Of a DNA stretch of 64,000 nt, positions 35,513 to 44,303 are shown one piece after another. The DNA comes from Planctomycetota bacterium (lineage in GTDB: Bacteria; Planctomycetota; Planctomycetia; Gemmatales; Gemmataceae). Each line of letters begins with the position of its first letter. The stretch's first letter is position 1. Made by a program: the position numbers and the translations under genes. The notes beneath the pieces were generated by a model that saw only the letters and a program-made list of their open reading frames with translations, was not told the origin of the DNA and searched no databases. Location of the stretch: assembly GCA_021413735.1 (NCBI GenBank), contig JAIOPV010000193.1, forward strand, positions 1 to 64,000, written 5' to 3'.

Positions 35513-35797
35513 GATTCTTCTCCTGAACAAATTACGGTCGGGTTCGTCTTCTGCAGCACCGTAACAGCTACAGCTAGATTAGCACAATTACGCTGAAAAA
35601 TGGAAGGTTTCCCAATGGATTGAGTGTAGAATGCAAGGAAGTTCAATTTGTGTTCGTGGGAATGCAAACTCGTTTCTAAGCCGTTTTTGAGTTGGCGACG
35701 GTAATCTTGACAAGCATCAGAAATGAGGATTTGGGTAATAGGGGTCGTTCGCTCTCCAGACTTCTTCGCGGTCACACACACTGACAGGGAGACGGAT

Positions 35798-36241
35798 ATG
35801 CGACTGCTGACGCCATTAACGCTCGGGAATCGATGCCGTTTTCACGTTCGTAACCAACTCGTGCGAACCACGCATTGGGGTACGAACCTGTTCAATCCGG
35901 GTGGAGAGGCCGTCTTCGATTTTCTCTGCTTGGCGGCAGAGCCACTTCTTCGTCAAGTTACTGTGGACGGTGCAGACGCAAATCGCCGCACCTTCAACGA
36001 TGTGAACTACTTCGCGATTCTGTACCCACTCCCAGGGAGTCCCGAGGTCATCCCAGGGGTTGCGGCGTGGGGGACAGTCGGTTACCAACTTGAAACTGAC
36101 CTCGAAGCTCAATTTGAGGCGATTCTTGGAGCGTTCTTTGCCCGAGTCATTCGCACAAACTGCTTCAATCGTTCGAATCTTGTGGTTATTTCAGGCCTTG
36201 CGCAGGCGGGAGCGGAGTTAGTGCGAACTTGCTTGCGATAA
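35798..36241 (+). CDS. hypothetical protein (147 aa)
   Basis: Start MRLLTPLTLGNRCRF at 35798 with AGGGAGACGG upstream. The product seems a single small domain with beta segments (EAVFDFLCLAAEPLLRQVTV, then NYFAILYPLPGSPEVI) and a helical C-terminus. It is divergently placed to the HTH gene. No family was recognised. Confidence 0.55.
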   Translation: MRLLTPLTLGNRCRFHVRNQLVRTTHWGTNLFNPGGEAVFDFLCLAAEPLLRQVTVDGADANRRTFNDVNYFAILYPLPGSPEVIPGVAAWGTVGYQLETDLEAQFEAILGAFFARVIRTNCFNRSNLVVISGLAQAGAELVRTCLR

Positions 36242-36271
36242 GCTGACTCGATCTATTGCGACAGAATCGAC

Positions 36272-36712
36272 TTACCGACGGTGGCCGTCGTCATCGCCCG
36301 AGCGATTTTGCCGTTCCCGCCGTCGTTCAAGACCCGAATAGTTTGTATGACCGGTCGTTGACACTGCTTCGATGATCGTGTTCTTGAACTTGTTCAGATG
36401 GGACAGTGGGTGCGGCTCCCTTTTTTCGCGAGCTTCCTGAATCTTCTCGAAACCCAATCGCCAGCATTCTTCGAACGAAGCCCGGTCAGAGCCTAAGGCA
36501 TTCAGAAGCCGTGGAAACGCGGCAAATTCCACAGGAGCGTACATTTTCCGAGACTTCGCTTCGTCGTCAGGCGACAGCGGAGGCACGAGTTTCAGAAGCC
36601 AATTAATTTCCGCATTTCGGTAGGCGACATAACGGTGAAACAAAGTGAGAAGGTCGTCTCCGTCGGTCAATGGCGACGATTGAGCAGGTTCGGAAGGGAC
36701 GTTTTCATTCAT
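36272..36712 (-). CDS. hypothetical protein (146 aa)
   Basis: Start MNENVPSEPAQSSPLTD at 36712, preceded by GGAGTTCC. It is a soluble helical protein with LLTLFHRYVAYRNAEINWLL and FPRLLNALGSDRASFEECW, and a basic C-terminus (RRRERQNRSG). It converges on the gene at 35798-36241 with a 30-bp gap. Function unknown. Confidence 0.6.
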   Translation of the reverse strand: MNENVPSEPAQSSPLTDGDDLLTLFHRYVAYRNAEINWLLKLVPPLSPDDEAKSRKMYAPVEFAAFPRLLNALGSDRASFEECWRLGFEKIQEAREKREPHPLSHLNKFKNTIIEAVSTTGHTNYSGLERRRERQNRSGDDDGHRR

Positions 36713-37330
36713 TGGAACTCCTGAGTCAAAAACACCATAACACTCGCAAATGCTTTTCCTGTCAAGCTTTAAGAATGAACGAATGCAACAGTCCGGCACC
36801 TCTCAGGGCGTAGGTTTTCGAGAGATTGAACGCATTTGATTGGCTCATCGACCAGGCCGCAGGATTTCCAAGAGGCTGTTTCGAAGAAACAGCGAATCTC
36901 AAAAGCAATCAGACCGCATTACCCTTGGATCACCGGTTGATTGCATCCAAACTCGCAATGTATTACAGCGCCTTGTGGATTTAATGCGAGGAATTCTTAG
37001 AACCTTTGATTCCACCTCGACTTGTGGCACATTTTGGGGTTCACCGGATAAATCACCCGCTCCTCAATCGCTCCTTGGTCCCTGAATGGACAACCGCGTG
37101 ATGTTGATTGAGTTTGGTGCAATGCGCAGGCCGGACTCATCCGTGGTTGTCAATTTTGTTGCCGTACCTTCAACCCCGGTCGAGTCAGCTTGAACTCTCA
37201 GTCTCGAACCCCACCAAAGCAAAGCCCCAAAACCTAGAACGGGAATCGCACGGTGCGACAGAAGGTGGACTGGTTGCAGACGTGATCAACAGCACGGGGC
37301 ACCATTGTTCGGGCCGCAAGGTGGCTTGTA
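36713..37330. other. no gene recognised
   Basis: Open frames here are short, lack family features and have no convincing ribosome-binding sites. The region probably consists of decayed DNA between the small genes and the recombinase fragment. Confidence 0.35.
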
Positions 37331-37354
37331 CTTTCACCAATTCCGGACAGATGT

Positions 37355-37551
37355 TGATGGCCCAGATGCGCGGCCAGGAGCGGAAGTTTGGCGTCAAGAT
37401 CCTCACCGGGTCGATACCAGCGTCTCAAGGTGCGGACGGCAAAGTGATGCCGAAAATCATGGCCCCCTGGGAGCAGCGATTCGTCTGAGAACTCATAGCA
37501 AGCATTCGGGATTCGCGCTCTGGGAACCGGGGCCGTTCCGATTCCTTCCAC
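37355..37551 (-). pseudogene. catalytic-domain fragment of a phage-type tyrosine recombinase
   Basis: The minus-strand frame gives HDFRHHFAVRTLRRWYRPGE (about 37461-37402) followed by DLDAKLPLLAAHLGHQHLSG. This is the HxxR box and the LGH box of integrases that normally read HDLRHTFAVR...YLGH. The arginine box upstream and the Tyr nucleophile downstream are not found. It is unlike the intact recombinase at 30842-31840 and so derives from a different element. Confidence 0.7.
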
Positions 37552-38130
37552 GAGACAAAAGCAGGGGTTGAGTCGATGACTCTGTATTCACCCGGAAATG
37601 CCAATACGATGACCGGACTCATCCGCGGTCTTTCGGGGGAGTTGTCCGAATTGCCGAACCGCCTCGCCGTTCTACCTCGCAATCATCTCTGCCGCTCCTG
37701 CCGCCACAGGTCGCCCTTCGGGGGGCCTGACCTGGCAGGCGCAGCGGGTCAAGTTTACGGGAGCGTCGCCCTTCGACGGCCCCGTTGTTCGTTAGTCGCC
37801 TGCATGCGTCTCCGGTCAAGGTCCGCGCGGTCGGGCAGGAGTTTGTGTTGTTCGCCAACGTACTCGACAATCACTCCATCCGACTGCGGGAATAGATCAG
37901 TTTGAGATGTCGATCAGACAACGCAACGACGCCAGATGGCTCGACGGCAGCGATCAAATAATGCTGGGATGGTTTGCAAAGGAACGGATCGCGTCTCTTG
38001 TGGTGAAGAGTCCTCGTTGAGTAAGTGGACTGACTCCCGCGGTTAATCGACTATGAGTTGCACGGTGCAATTCGTTCGCCACACGGCGAAGGGCATAGGA
38101 CTGTCACATTTATTCAACGCACGCTAGAAT
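37552..38130. other. region upstream of the relaxase, candidate oriT
   Basis: No gene is supported. The last 100 bp before the relaxase contain short inverted repeats (TTGCACGGTGCAA at about 38056-38068 and CGCCACACGGCG at about 38080), as expected at an origin of transfer, which in MobF systems often lies next to the relaxase gene. A nic site cannot be named from sequence alone. Confidence 0.35.
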
Positions 38131-40887
38131 TTGCTTTCGCAATTTGGCATGCATAGAATCCCGCAACTTACCTGGGATTCCACCGTGCTCCGCTTCCATC
38201 CCATCGCCAACGCGAAGGCTGCCCAGAGCTACTACTCCCAAAGCGACGCAGGCTACTACCTGGGGGGCAGCGACCTGCGCCGCGAGTGGGTCGGGAAAGC
38301 CGCCGCGATGCTCGGACTCTCGGGTACGCCCGACATCGAGCAGTTCCACCGACTCATCCACGGGTTCGACCCGAACACCGGCCAACAACTCACCGCCAAG
38401 TTGGTCGACCACCGTATCCCGGCCTGGGACGTGACCGCGAGCATTCCCAAGGGAGTCACGGTCGCACTTGAACGCGGCGATACACGCATTCAGGACGTTC
38501 TCTGGCAAGCGGTTCGCGAGACCGTGGCTGACCTGGAGCAGTACGCCACGACTCGCATCCGCAAGGGGGGCAAGCAGGACGACCGGCGAACTGGCAACTT
38601 GATCGGCTTCGCAGTCGAGCACCCCGAGACACGCCCCGCCAAAGAAGACGGTATGCCCGACCCTGATCGGCACATTCACGTCGTAGTGTTCAACCTCACC
38701 TACGACGCAACCGAGAAGCAGTGGAAGGCCGTGAAGTTCCGTCCCATTATGGAACAACGCAAGTTCTTCGACCGCCGCTTCGACATGCGGTTCGCCAGTA
38801 AACTCACGGATCTCGGCTACTCCATCCAGACGAAATCGAAATTGGACTCCAGTGACAAGCGTCGGTATTACTCGTGGGACATCGACGGCATTCCGTCCTC
38901 GGTCATCGCGAAGTTCTCACGGCGCACGGGTGAGGTCGAGAAACTCGCGGCCGAACTTGGCATCGACGATCCGATTGCCAGGGACAAACTCGGGTCCACC
39001 TCGCGGCAACGCAAACGCAAGGACATGACGTTGGCCGACTGCCGGGCGTACTGGGATCAGCGGTTGGGGTCCGAGGAATCCCGCCAGATCGCCAAGACGA
39101 TTGAGGCCGCGGTCCAGGGCGATAACCCGTATCCGGCCAACACGGTCGAGAAAGGAGTGCGGTTCGCCATCGCCCACCACTTCGAGCGAAACTCGGTGCT
39201 CGACTGGCACCAACTCGCCACCACGGCGATGGAACGCAGTATGGGCGGTGCCCTGCCCGAAGAGATCGAACCCGAAGTCCGACGACAGGGTGTACTCTTT
39301 CGCGACGGGCTGGTGACCACGCGGGAAGTTCTGGCCGAGGAGCAGCGGATCGTCGGCTTTGCCCAAACCGGCCGTGGCACCTATCAACCGATGGGGCCCG
39401 CCCGAGCCGACAAGGCCGCTCTCGATGGCCTGAGTGCCGACCAGCGGGCGGTCGTTCGGCACATCTGGCAGTCGCCGGATGCTGTCATTTTGATTGAGGG
39501 GGACGCGGGTACGGGCAAAACCGACACCATGAAGGCCACGATACCCGGCATCGACAAGCACGGTGTCTTCCTCGCCCCGTCCGCATCGGCGAGCCGCGGA
39601 ACGTTGCGTGAGAAAGGGTTCACCAACGCGGACACGGTTGCCCGCTTCCTCGTCGATGCCCAGTTCCGAGAGCAAGCCCGTGACGGATTCGTTTATGTCG
39701 ATGAGGCCCCCCTGACCGGACTCCGCGACATCGACAACGTGTTCAAGTTGGCCGATGCCCTGAACGCCCGAGTGATACTCCAAGGCGACCGCAAGCAGCA
39801 CAAGAGCGTCCAGCGTGGCAACCTGTTCGAGATTCTCGACCGCTACGCGGGGTTGCCGATGGGGCGTCTGACAAAGAACTGGCGTCAACAGCACGACGGT
39901 TATCGGGATGCGGTGGACACGCTCGCTCGGGGCGATCTCCTGGGCGGATTCGACAAGCTCGACCAACTGGGGTGGGTCAAGACCAACCCCGAACACGATC
40001 CCCATCAGTTGCTCGTCGCGGACTACCTCGAAGCCGTCGCGGCTGGCCAGTCCGTTCTGGTGGTCGCACCGACCCACCGGGAAGGCGAGAGGATCACGGC
40101 GTTGCTGAGGACTGAACTCAAACGACTCGGAAGTCTTTCTCTCGAAGACCATGTCTTCGATCAGCTGCGTTCGCTCGGCTGGACCGAGGCCGAGAAGGGG
40201 GACATCGAGCACTACGAGGGAACCGAGGTGCTCCAGTTTCATCGCAAGTCGGGGACGTTCCAGGCCGGGGAACGTGTCCGAGTGGCCGACTGGAAACCGG
40301 GTGACCGAACTGGTTCACCCACGAACTTCACGGTCTATGTACCCGATCAACTCGCCGTCGCGACAGGCGATGTCATCCGGATCACGGCCAACGGCAAAAC
40401 ACACGACCAGAAACACCGCCTCAACAACGGCGCGACTTACACCGTGGCGGGATTCGATACTCAGGGCCGCATCCGCCTGAACAATGGCTGGGTTCTCCCC
40501 AAAGACTTCGCACACTTCACTCACGGCGTGGTCGCGACGAGCCACGCTAGCCAGGGGCGAACCGTCGACCGAGTTCTGATCGCATTGGGAAGGGAATCAC
40601 AACCGGCCATCAACGCCGAGCAGTTCTACGTCAGCGCCAGTCGTGGGCAAAAAGGTGCGACCATTTACAGTGACCTGCCCGCCGCTCAACTGCGTGAGGT
40701 CATCCAGAAACACGATCACCGCAAGTCCGCGATCGAGTTGTTTTCGCCTCCCGACGCGTTCGACAAACGACGGCCGCGATCCTTCCTGACGCGGGTGCGG
40801 GAAGCATACGTGTGGTTGCGCGACCGCGCGGCGGATGCTATCAGAGAGGCAACCCTGGCAAAGGAGAGAGAACGCTATGGCCGCTGA
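38131..40887 (+). CDS. MobF-family relaxase-helicase (TrwC/TraI-like)
   Basis: 918 residues if TTG 38131 is used; ATG 38149 or GTG 38185 is more likely, since LRFHPIANAKAAQSYYSQSD aligns with the very start of TrwC. Catalytic tyrosines are likely in DAGYY (about 40-43 of the long form). The three-His metal site is H164 with HIH at 181-183 (DRHIHVVVFN). Walker A GDAGTGKT lies at 457-464, FVYVDEAPL is the Walker B, and SHASQGRTVDRVLIAL with FYVSASRGQ are late helicase motifs. The protein nicks oriT and unwinds the transferred strand in conjugation. No type IV secretion genes are in the window, so the element may be mobilisable or the tra genes lie outside. Confidence 0.95.
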   Translation: MLSQFGMHRIPQLTWDSTVLRFHPIANAKAAQSYYSQSDAGYYLGGSDLRREWVGKAAAMLGLSGTPDIEQFHRLIHGFDPNTGQQLTAKLVDHRIPAWDVTASIPKGVTVALERGDTRIQDVLWQAVRETVADLEQYATTRIRKGGKQDDRRTGNLIGFAVEHPETRPAKEDGMPDPDRHIHVVVFNLTYDATEKQWKAVKFRPIMEQRKFFDRRFDMRFASKLTDLGYSIQTKSKLDSSDKRRYYSWDIDGIPSSVIAKFSRRTGEVEKLAAELGIDDPIARDKLGSTSRQRKRKDMTLADCRAYWDQRLGSEESRQIAKTIEAAVQGDNPYPANTVEKGVRFAIAHHFERNSVLDWHQLATTAMERSMGGALPEEIEPEVRRQGVLFRDGLVTTREVLAEEQRIVGFAQTGRGTYQPMGPARADKAALDGLSADQRAVVRHIWQSPDAVILIEGDAGTGKTDTMKATIPGIDKHGVFLAPSASASRGTLREKGFTNADTVARFLVDAQFREQARDGFVYVDEAPLTGLRDIDNVFKLADALNARVILQGDRKQHKSVQRGNLFEILDRYAGLPMGRLTKNWRQQHDGYRDAVDTLARGDLLGGFDKLDQLGWVKTNPEHDPHQLLVADYLEAVAAGQSVLVVAPTHREGERITALLRTELKRLGSLSLEDHVFDQLRSLGWTEAEKGDIEHYEGTEVLQFHRKSGTFQAGERVRVADWKPGDRTGSPTNFTVYVPDQLAVATGDVIRITANGKTHDQKHRLNNGATYTVAGFDTQGRIRLNNGWVLPKDFAHFTHGVVATSHASQGRTVDRVLIALGRESQPAINAEQFYVSASRGQKGATIYSDLPAAQLREVIQKHDHRKSAIELFSPPDAFDKRRPRSFLTRVREAYVWLRDRAADAIREATLAKERERYGR

Positions 40888-41296
40888 CTTCCTCAAAGAA
40901 CATCTGTTGGCCATCAAGCCCGAGGTCGAGTCCGACAGCGAACTCCCCGATCTGGCGGCTCCGTACCAGGCTCACGGGCGTGCCTCCAACAAGTCTGTCT
41001 CCACGCTCCACTGCGCACTCGGCAAGGACGGTTATCGCTCGTTCCAGTACATGCACCTCGATTCCGACAGTTCCTTCCGGATGGAGGCAACCGGGCATGT
41101 CATTGTCGTGCGTTTCGTTGGCTGGAAACCGATACAGGTTACGATCCGGGGCCGCAACCTCTGGCAACTCTACGACTACATCCACCAACACCGCGTTCCG
41201 TGGGTCATGCGTGCCGAACGTGACTTTGTCGAAGGGAAGCAAACCGTGATTACCGCCATCGAGATTCGAGAGGTGAGGGGGGACGCCGGGGTCTGA
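40877..41296 (+). CDS. hypothetical protein following the relaxase
   Basis: 139 residues; ATG 40877 overlaps the relaxase 3' end by 11 bp and has AAGGAGAGAG upstream, so the two genes are co-expressed. It is a small alpha/beta protein with VIVVRFVGWKPIQVTIRGRN and LYDYIHQHRVPWVM. A role in conjugation is plausible from context but no family was recognised. Confidence 0.7.
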   Translation: MAADFLKEHLLAIKPEVESDSELPDLAAPYQAHGRASNKSVSTLHCALGKDGYRSFQYMHLDSDSSFRMEATGHVIVVRFVGWKPIQVTIRGRNLWQLYDYIHQHRVPWVMRAERDFVEGKQTVITAIEIREVRGDAGV

Positions 41297-41322
41297 CAGC
41301 AAACCCCGGCTGTCATCTCCGA

Positions 41323-41664
41323 TCACAATCTATTTGGGTTTGCACCTTGGGATTCGGCCAAGACGCGTTCAATCTCCTCGATCACGAGAGGTGTTTGGTT
41401 GCTTCCGTCAGGGAACATGCTCATCCATCCGCGAAGTTCGTGCAACGCGGCATGCAGGCAGGCAGCCATTTCGGGAGTAACACAGGCAAGGCGGGCAATC
41501 GCTTCCTGAAGTTCCGCGGGCGTGTTCTCGTTGGTATCGAGGATCGTGTCGCCCTCGGCATCGAGGACCACGTAGGCGGGAATCTCGCTGCCGTCCTGTG
41601 CGGTGTAGGGGTTGAACTCGTAGGCCCACGGTGTTGGGAAAGACTTCGTTGAAATGCTGGTCAT
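41323..41664 (-). CDS. hypothetical protein (113 aa)
   Basis: Start MTSISTKSFPTPWAYEF at 41664, preceded by GAGGAGG. Contains YVVLDAEGDTILDTNENTPA and a helical segment CLHAALHELRGWMSMFPDG. It starts 10 bp after the stop of the upstream 190-residue gene, so both belong to the transcript led by the hairpin element at 42248-42440. Typical accessory plasmid gene of unknown role. Confidence 0.65.
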   Translation of the reverse strand: MTSISTKSFPTPWAYEFNPYTAQDGSEIPAYVVLDAEGDTILDTNENTPAELQEAIARLACVTPEMAACLHAALHELRGWMSMFPDGSNQTPLVIEEIERVLAESQGANPNRL

Positions 41665-41674
41665 CGCCACCTCC

Positions 41675-42247
41675 TCACGCCTCGGACTTGAAGGTGTTGC
41701 GAAGCGATGCCACCGTTTCTGGGGTGATCGCAACCAGAGCACTGGACCGATGGCCGAGTCGCTCGCGAATGTCCGCGGGCAGGTTGATCACTTCGAGCAC
41801 GTCTTCCACGCTCCGACAACTCCCAACGAAGTTGCGGAAGGCTGCGTCTCGTTCACGCTTCTGCTTCTCGCTCGCCTTCTGGATTTTCGCATGCTCGTCG
41901 AACGCCTGTTCGAACTCCGCCGTAACCACATAGACATCGGAGTTGTAGTTCCCGCGGTACTCGGGCCTGTCCGCAATGTCCGTGCGTCCGGAGAACGTGA
42001 AACCGTCCACGCGGCCCGTGGGAAACACGAACTGCAACCACGAATCGATCCTCTGCAACTGGTACTTTCGAATCACGGCCATATCGCTTTCGGGGTACTT
42101 CGCCCGGATGGCACGATTGGTTTCATCCACGAGTTGTTTCAGCAACGCGTGTTCTCGGGTCCGGTCAATCGTGGTTTCGATGTGCTTCAACCCGTACTCC
42201 TCAATGATCTGGCGACGGGTCGCGTTCAGGGGCGTTTTCTTGGTCAT
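41675..42247 (-). CDS. hypothetical protein behind hairpin leader A
   Basis: 190 residues; start MTKKTPLNATRRQIIEEYG at 42247, with AGAAAGGA upstream. The longer open frame 5' lies in the hairpin leader and is not coding. A mostly helical protein with FSGRTDIADRPEYRGNYNSD and a coiled-coil-like FEQAFDEHAKIQKASEKQKR. No family recognised. It is the first gene after leader copy A. Confidence 0.65.
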   Translation of the reverse strand: MTKKTPLNATRRQIIEEYGLKHIETTIDRTREHALLKQLVDETNRAIRAKYPESDMAVIRKYQLQRIDSWLQFVFPTGRVDGFTFSGRTDIADRPEYRGNYNSDVYVVTAEFEQAFDEHAKIQKASEKQKRERDAAFRNFVGSCRSVEDVLEVINLPADIRERLGHRSSALVAITPETVASLRNTFKSEA

Positions 42248-42440
42248 GTCGAATCCTTTCTGTTTCCAAACCCCGCCTGCCGGGGCCTTTCGGGTGAGCG
42301 ACCGAAGCCGCCAGAGGCGGCAGCGTAGCGATCGTGCCAGCGAAGAACGGAAGGATTCCGCGTGCGGAAAACCGTTCTGGCAGCTTGCACGAGCCGACTG
42401 CGGATTCAGCATCACCCGATCAAAAGCCCGGCGGGGTCGC
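42248..42440 (-). repeat. structured leader element, copy A
   Basis: Hairpin-rich, non-coding DNA directly 5' of the 190-residue gene. On the minus strand it holds, in order, a GTGATGCTGAA core, a GTGCAAGCTGCCAGAACGG arm that pairs with CCGTTCTTCGCTGGCA (plus-strand positions 42371-42382 and 42335-42350), a GCCGCCTCTGGCGGC hairpin and a CCCCGGCAGGCGGGG hairpin close to the ribosome-binding site. Copy B (45425-45625) has the same blocks in the same order. Confidence 0.75.
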
Positions 42441-42544
42441 AAGAGTTCGAATCGCAGAAAAGAACGCAACTCGGCGAGTTGGGAAAGGGGGTGAGGATGT
42501 GGGTCGAGCAGGGCGGGTGGTCGGGGTGATCGGTCCGAACGCGG

Positions 42545-42814
42545 CTACAGTTTGCGCTGCATCAGTTTGTAGACATCGCCGTCGTTTCGTTTCCCGGCGA
42601 CGAGGACATGCACGAACGCTTCGTCGTGGCGGTAGACGACACGGTATTCGCCCACCGCGATGCGGCGGTAGTCGCTGCCTTCGAGGGATTTCGAGTAATG
42701 CGGTGTTGGGTTGCCGAGCAGATCGAAGATGGCGGTCACCACTTGGCGGTAGTGCTTGGGTGGCAATCCTTCCAGTTCCTTGAGAACGCCCTTTTCGACG
42801 GCCAACTTCCTCAT
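42545..42814 (-). CDS. RelE/ParE-superfamily toxin
   Basis: 89 residues with the RelE fold pattern: VLKELEGLPPKHYRQVVTAI, then YSKSLEGSDYRRIAVGEYRV and VYRHDEAFVHVLVAGKRND. Toxins of this family cut mRNA on the ribosome. ATG overlaps the antitoxin stop by 4 bp. The conserved basic residues of the active site (R in DYRRIAVGEYRVVYR) are present. Confidence 0.9.
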   Translation of the reverse strand: MRKLAVEKGVLKELEGLPPKHYRQVVTAIFDLLGNPTPHYSKSLEGSDYRRIAVGEYRVVYRHDEAFVHVLVAGKRNDGDVYKLMQRKL

Positions 42815-43068
42815 CCGGGCCGTTTGAGTTGCTCGGTGAGAACTGCAATCGCTTCCTCGTGTCCGACCCAGCTTCCGTTGACCTCGGCCGCTTTAGCTCG
42901 GGCCACCCAGTAAAGGTCTTCGAACTTCTGAAGATACTCGTACTCCACGGGCGAAAGGAACACGCCGACCGGCGTTTTGCCGCGAAGTACTGCGATGGGT
43001 TCGTCGCGGACAAGCCCGACGAACTCGCCAAAATGCGTTTTGAAATCCGTTGAGTTGACTTGACGCAT
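42811..43068 (-). CDS. Phd/YefM-type antitoxin
   Basis: 85 residues. The N-terminus VNSTDFKTHFGEFVGLV followed by PIAVLRGKTPVGVFLSPVEY is the Phd/YefM DNA-binding dimer. The C-terminal helices would neutralise the RelE-type toxin encoded by the next gene. The AT-rich region upstream is the probable autoregulated promoter. Confidence 0.9.
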   Translation of the reverse strand: MRQVNSTDFKTHFGEFVGLVRDEPIAVLRGKTPVGVFLSPVEYEYLQKFEDLYWVARAKAAEVNGSWVGHEEAIAVLTEQLKRPG

Positions 43069-43135
43069 GGAACCCCTGAAAGTGATTGATAAATATTAAT
43101 TGAATTATTAGTATAATACGGGTGAAATGATTCAG
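43069..43135 (-). promoter_or_regulatory. promoter/operator of the Phd-RelE pair
   Basis: A markedly AT-rich stretch with TTAATTGAATTATTAG and TAAATATTAATT palindromic words directly upstream of the antitoxin start. On the minus strand TATTATACTAATAATTC offers a -10-like element. Confidence 0.5.
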
Positions 43136-43208
43136 TCAAGCGATTTAATGCAATCGGTGGGTACACCTCCCCATCGGGGTTGAGGAGGGCCAGTCGGACC
43201 CCGGCAAA

Positions 43209-43236
43209 ACCCCACGCCCGCCTTTGGGCGTGGGGT
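43209..43236 (-). terminator. terminator hairpin after the GP88-like gene
   Basis: Perfect 11-bp stem (ACCCCACGCCC with GGGCGTGGGGT) and a six-base loop, six bases past the stop of the minus-strand gene at 43242. On the minus strand it is followed by TTTTGCC, so intrinsic termination is plausible. Confidence 0.7.
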
Positions 43237-43241
43237 CGCAG

Positions 43242-43904
43242 TCATGCTTTCCAGCAGTGACCGCAGTTGCCGCAGTTGACTTTTCGCCGTTGACCGACGG
43301 GAGTCTCGGTTGGGCACAGCATCGGAAGGCCGAACCGGGGCAGGGGAGTCTGGCGAATCGGGCGATCCCGGAACACCAGATGGCCTGCCACCAGATCAGC
43401 GGCCTCGGTTTGAAGCCAGGCGACCCGCACTCCCTCGGGAAGCGGGTCGGGCAAGCCTGTCTCGACGTCCGCCGAGAACCACGCCCGGACATTGTCCAGT
43501 TCCGCCATCTGAGCGAGAACCGGTGCCACCTCTTCGACTCGCCAGGAGCGAGTGTAGAAGTAAAACCGGGCCACGGGGCATCGGCGGAACACCGAAAGCC
43601 ACTGGGTCGCGTAATCGGCATCGTAGAAGTCGCCCGACACGTGAACCCGAACCACCAACACTCCTTTCCGCCTGATCTCGCTGACCATGTGGTCTGCGAA
43701 GTCCTGCGAACGGGATTGCTGCAAACACCAATTCAAACGATTCCGCACCAGACCAGTGTGGAACCGCCCGCGAGTCGCGTAACAGACCGACTCGCAGACT
43801 CGAGACCGACCCGGGCAGGTTTCCACCGCTTCGAGATCGAAGTGGTGGATTGCCTGCCCGAGCTTCGTGTTGCCAAGCGCCAACAGCGAGCGTAACGTAG
43901 CCAT
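43242..43904 (-). CDS. GP88-like (mycobacteriophage Gp88 family) cysteine-rich protein
   Basis: 220 residues; start MATLRSLLALGNTKLGQAIH at 43904. NTKLGQAIHHFDLEAVETCP and then CESVCYATRGRF match the GP88 family, as do LVVRVHVSGDFYDADYATQW and FYFYTRSW. The C-terminus has CGNCGHCW. The Cys pattern suggests an iron-sulfur or zinc centre in a radical-SAM-like fold; the reaction is unknown. The family is spread by phages and conjugative elements. A partial leader copy (E) precedes the gene. Confidence 0.85.
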   Translation of the reverse strand: MATLRSLLALGNTKLGQAIHHFDLEAVETCPGRSRVCESVCYATRGRFHTGLVRNRLNWCLQQSRSQDFADHMVSEIRRKGVLVVRVHVSGDFYDADYATQWLSVFRRCPVARFYFYTRSWRVEEVAPVLAQMAELDNVRAWFSADVETGLPDPLPEGVRVAWLQTEAADLVAGHLVFRDRPIRQTPLPRFGLPMLCPTETPVGQRRKVNCGNCGHCWKA

Positions 43905-44035
43905 CGCTCTGTCCTCAACTGACAGGGCCACGGGCCGGGGGGTGTTGACGCACCCGCCCGGCCCACTGTGTCCCGCTGGACCATCCAACGGAACGCGACA
44001 AAAGCCGCTCCAGAGCGAACAGCCGTAGCGCATTC
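43905..44035 (-). repeat. structured leader element, partial copy E
   Basis: The minus strand upstream of the GP88-like gene starts with CGCTACGGCTGTTCGCTCTG and continues GAGCGGCTTTTGTCGC. It lines up with CGCTACGCTGCCGCCTCTGG and CGGCTTCGGTCGC of copy A. The small hairpin is kept by different bases (CGCTC-GAGCG versus GCCGCC-GGCGGC). Only the 3' half of the element is present, followed by a CGGGCGGG/CCCCCCGG repeat. Confidence 0.5.
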
Positions 44036-44079
44036 ACGCGATGGTTGAAAGAAAAAGTTGAAGCTGTTATTGGTGGGAG

Positions 44080-44295
44080 ATGGCTCAGCAATCCGCGATA
44101 CCTGACACGCAAGTGGCGGCATTCCTCAAACACTACAAGTGGTTACTTGCGGGAAAGCCGCGTGAACGGCTGGCGTATCGCATCATCGAACGCCAACGCG
44201 AGGAGATTGCCCGGTTGCGTATGGAACTCGATATGCTCAAGGGCGAACCGACCGAGCGTTCTCGGTGGACCGAGCGGGTGACCGAGGGTCGGTAG
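44080..44295 (+). CDS. small coiled-coil-like hypothetical protein
   Basis: 71 residues from ATG 44080, with GTGGGAG just upstream. Contains FLKHYKWLLAGKPRERLAYR and a heptad-like IIERQREEIARLRMELDML. It is the only plus-strand gene between the relaxase pair and 51.9 kb. No family recognised. Confidence 0.55.
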   Translation: MAQQSAIPDTQVAAFLKHYKWLLAGKPRERLAYRIIERQREEIARLRMELDMLKGEPTERSRWTERVTEGR

Positions 44296-44303
44296 CGTGG
44301 GTT

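Noticed and set aside
38917-40242. Long antisense open frame (441 codons) across the relaxase gene
   Set aside because: It lies wholly inside the relaxase, which has full motif support. Its translation has no recognisable domain, and such frames arise easily in GC-rich DNA.
42425-42460. GAGTTCGAATCGC resembling a tRNA T-arm
   Set aside because: No acceptor stem, anticodon arm or D-arm could be built around it. It lies at the upstream edge of leader element A.
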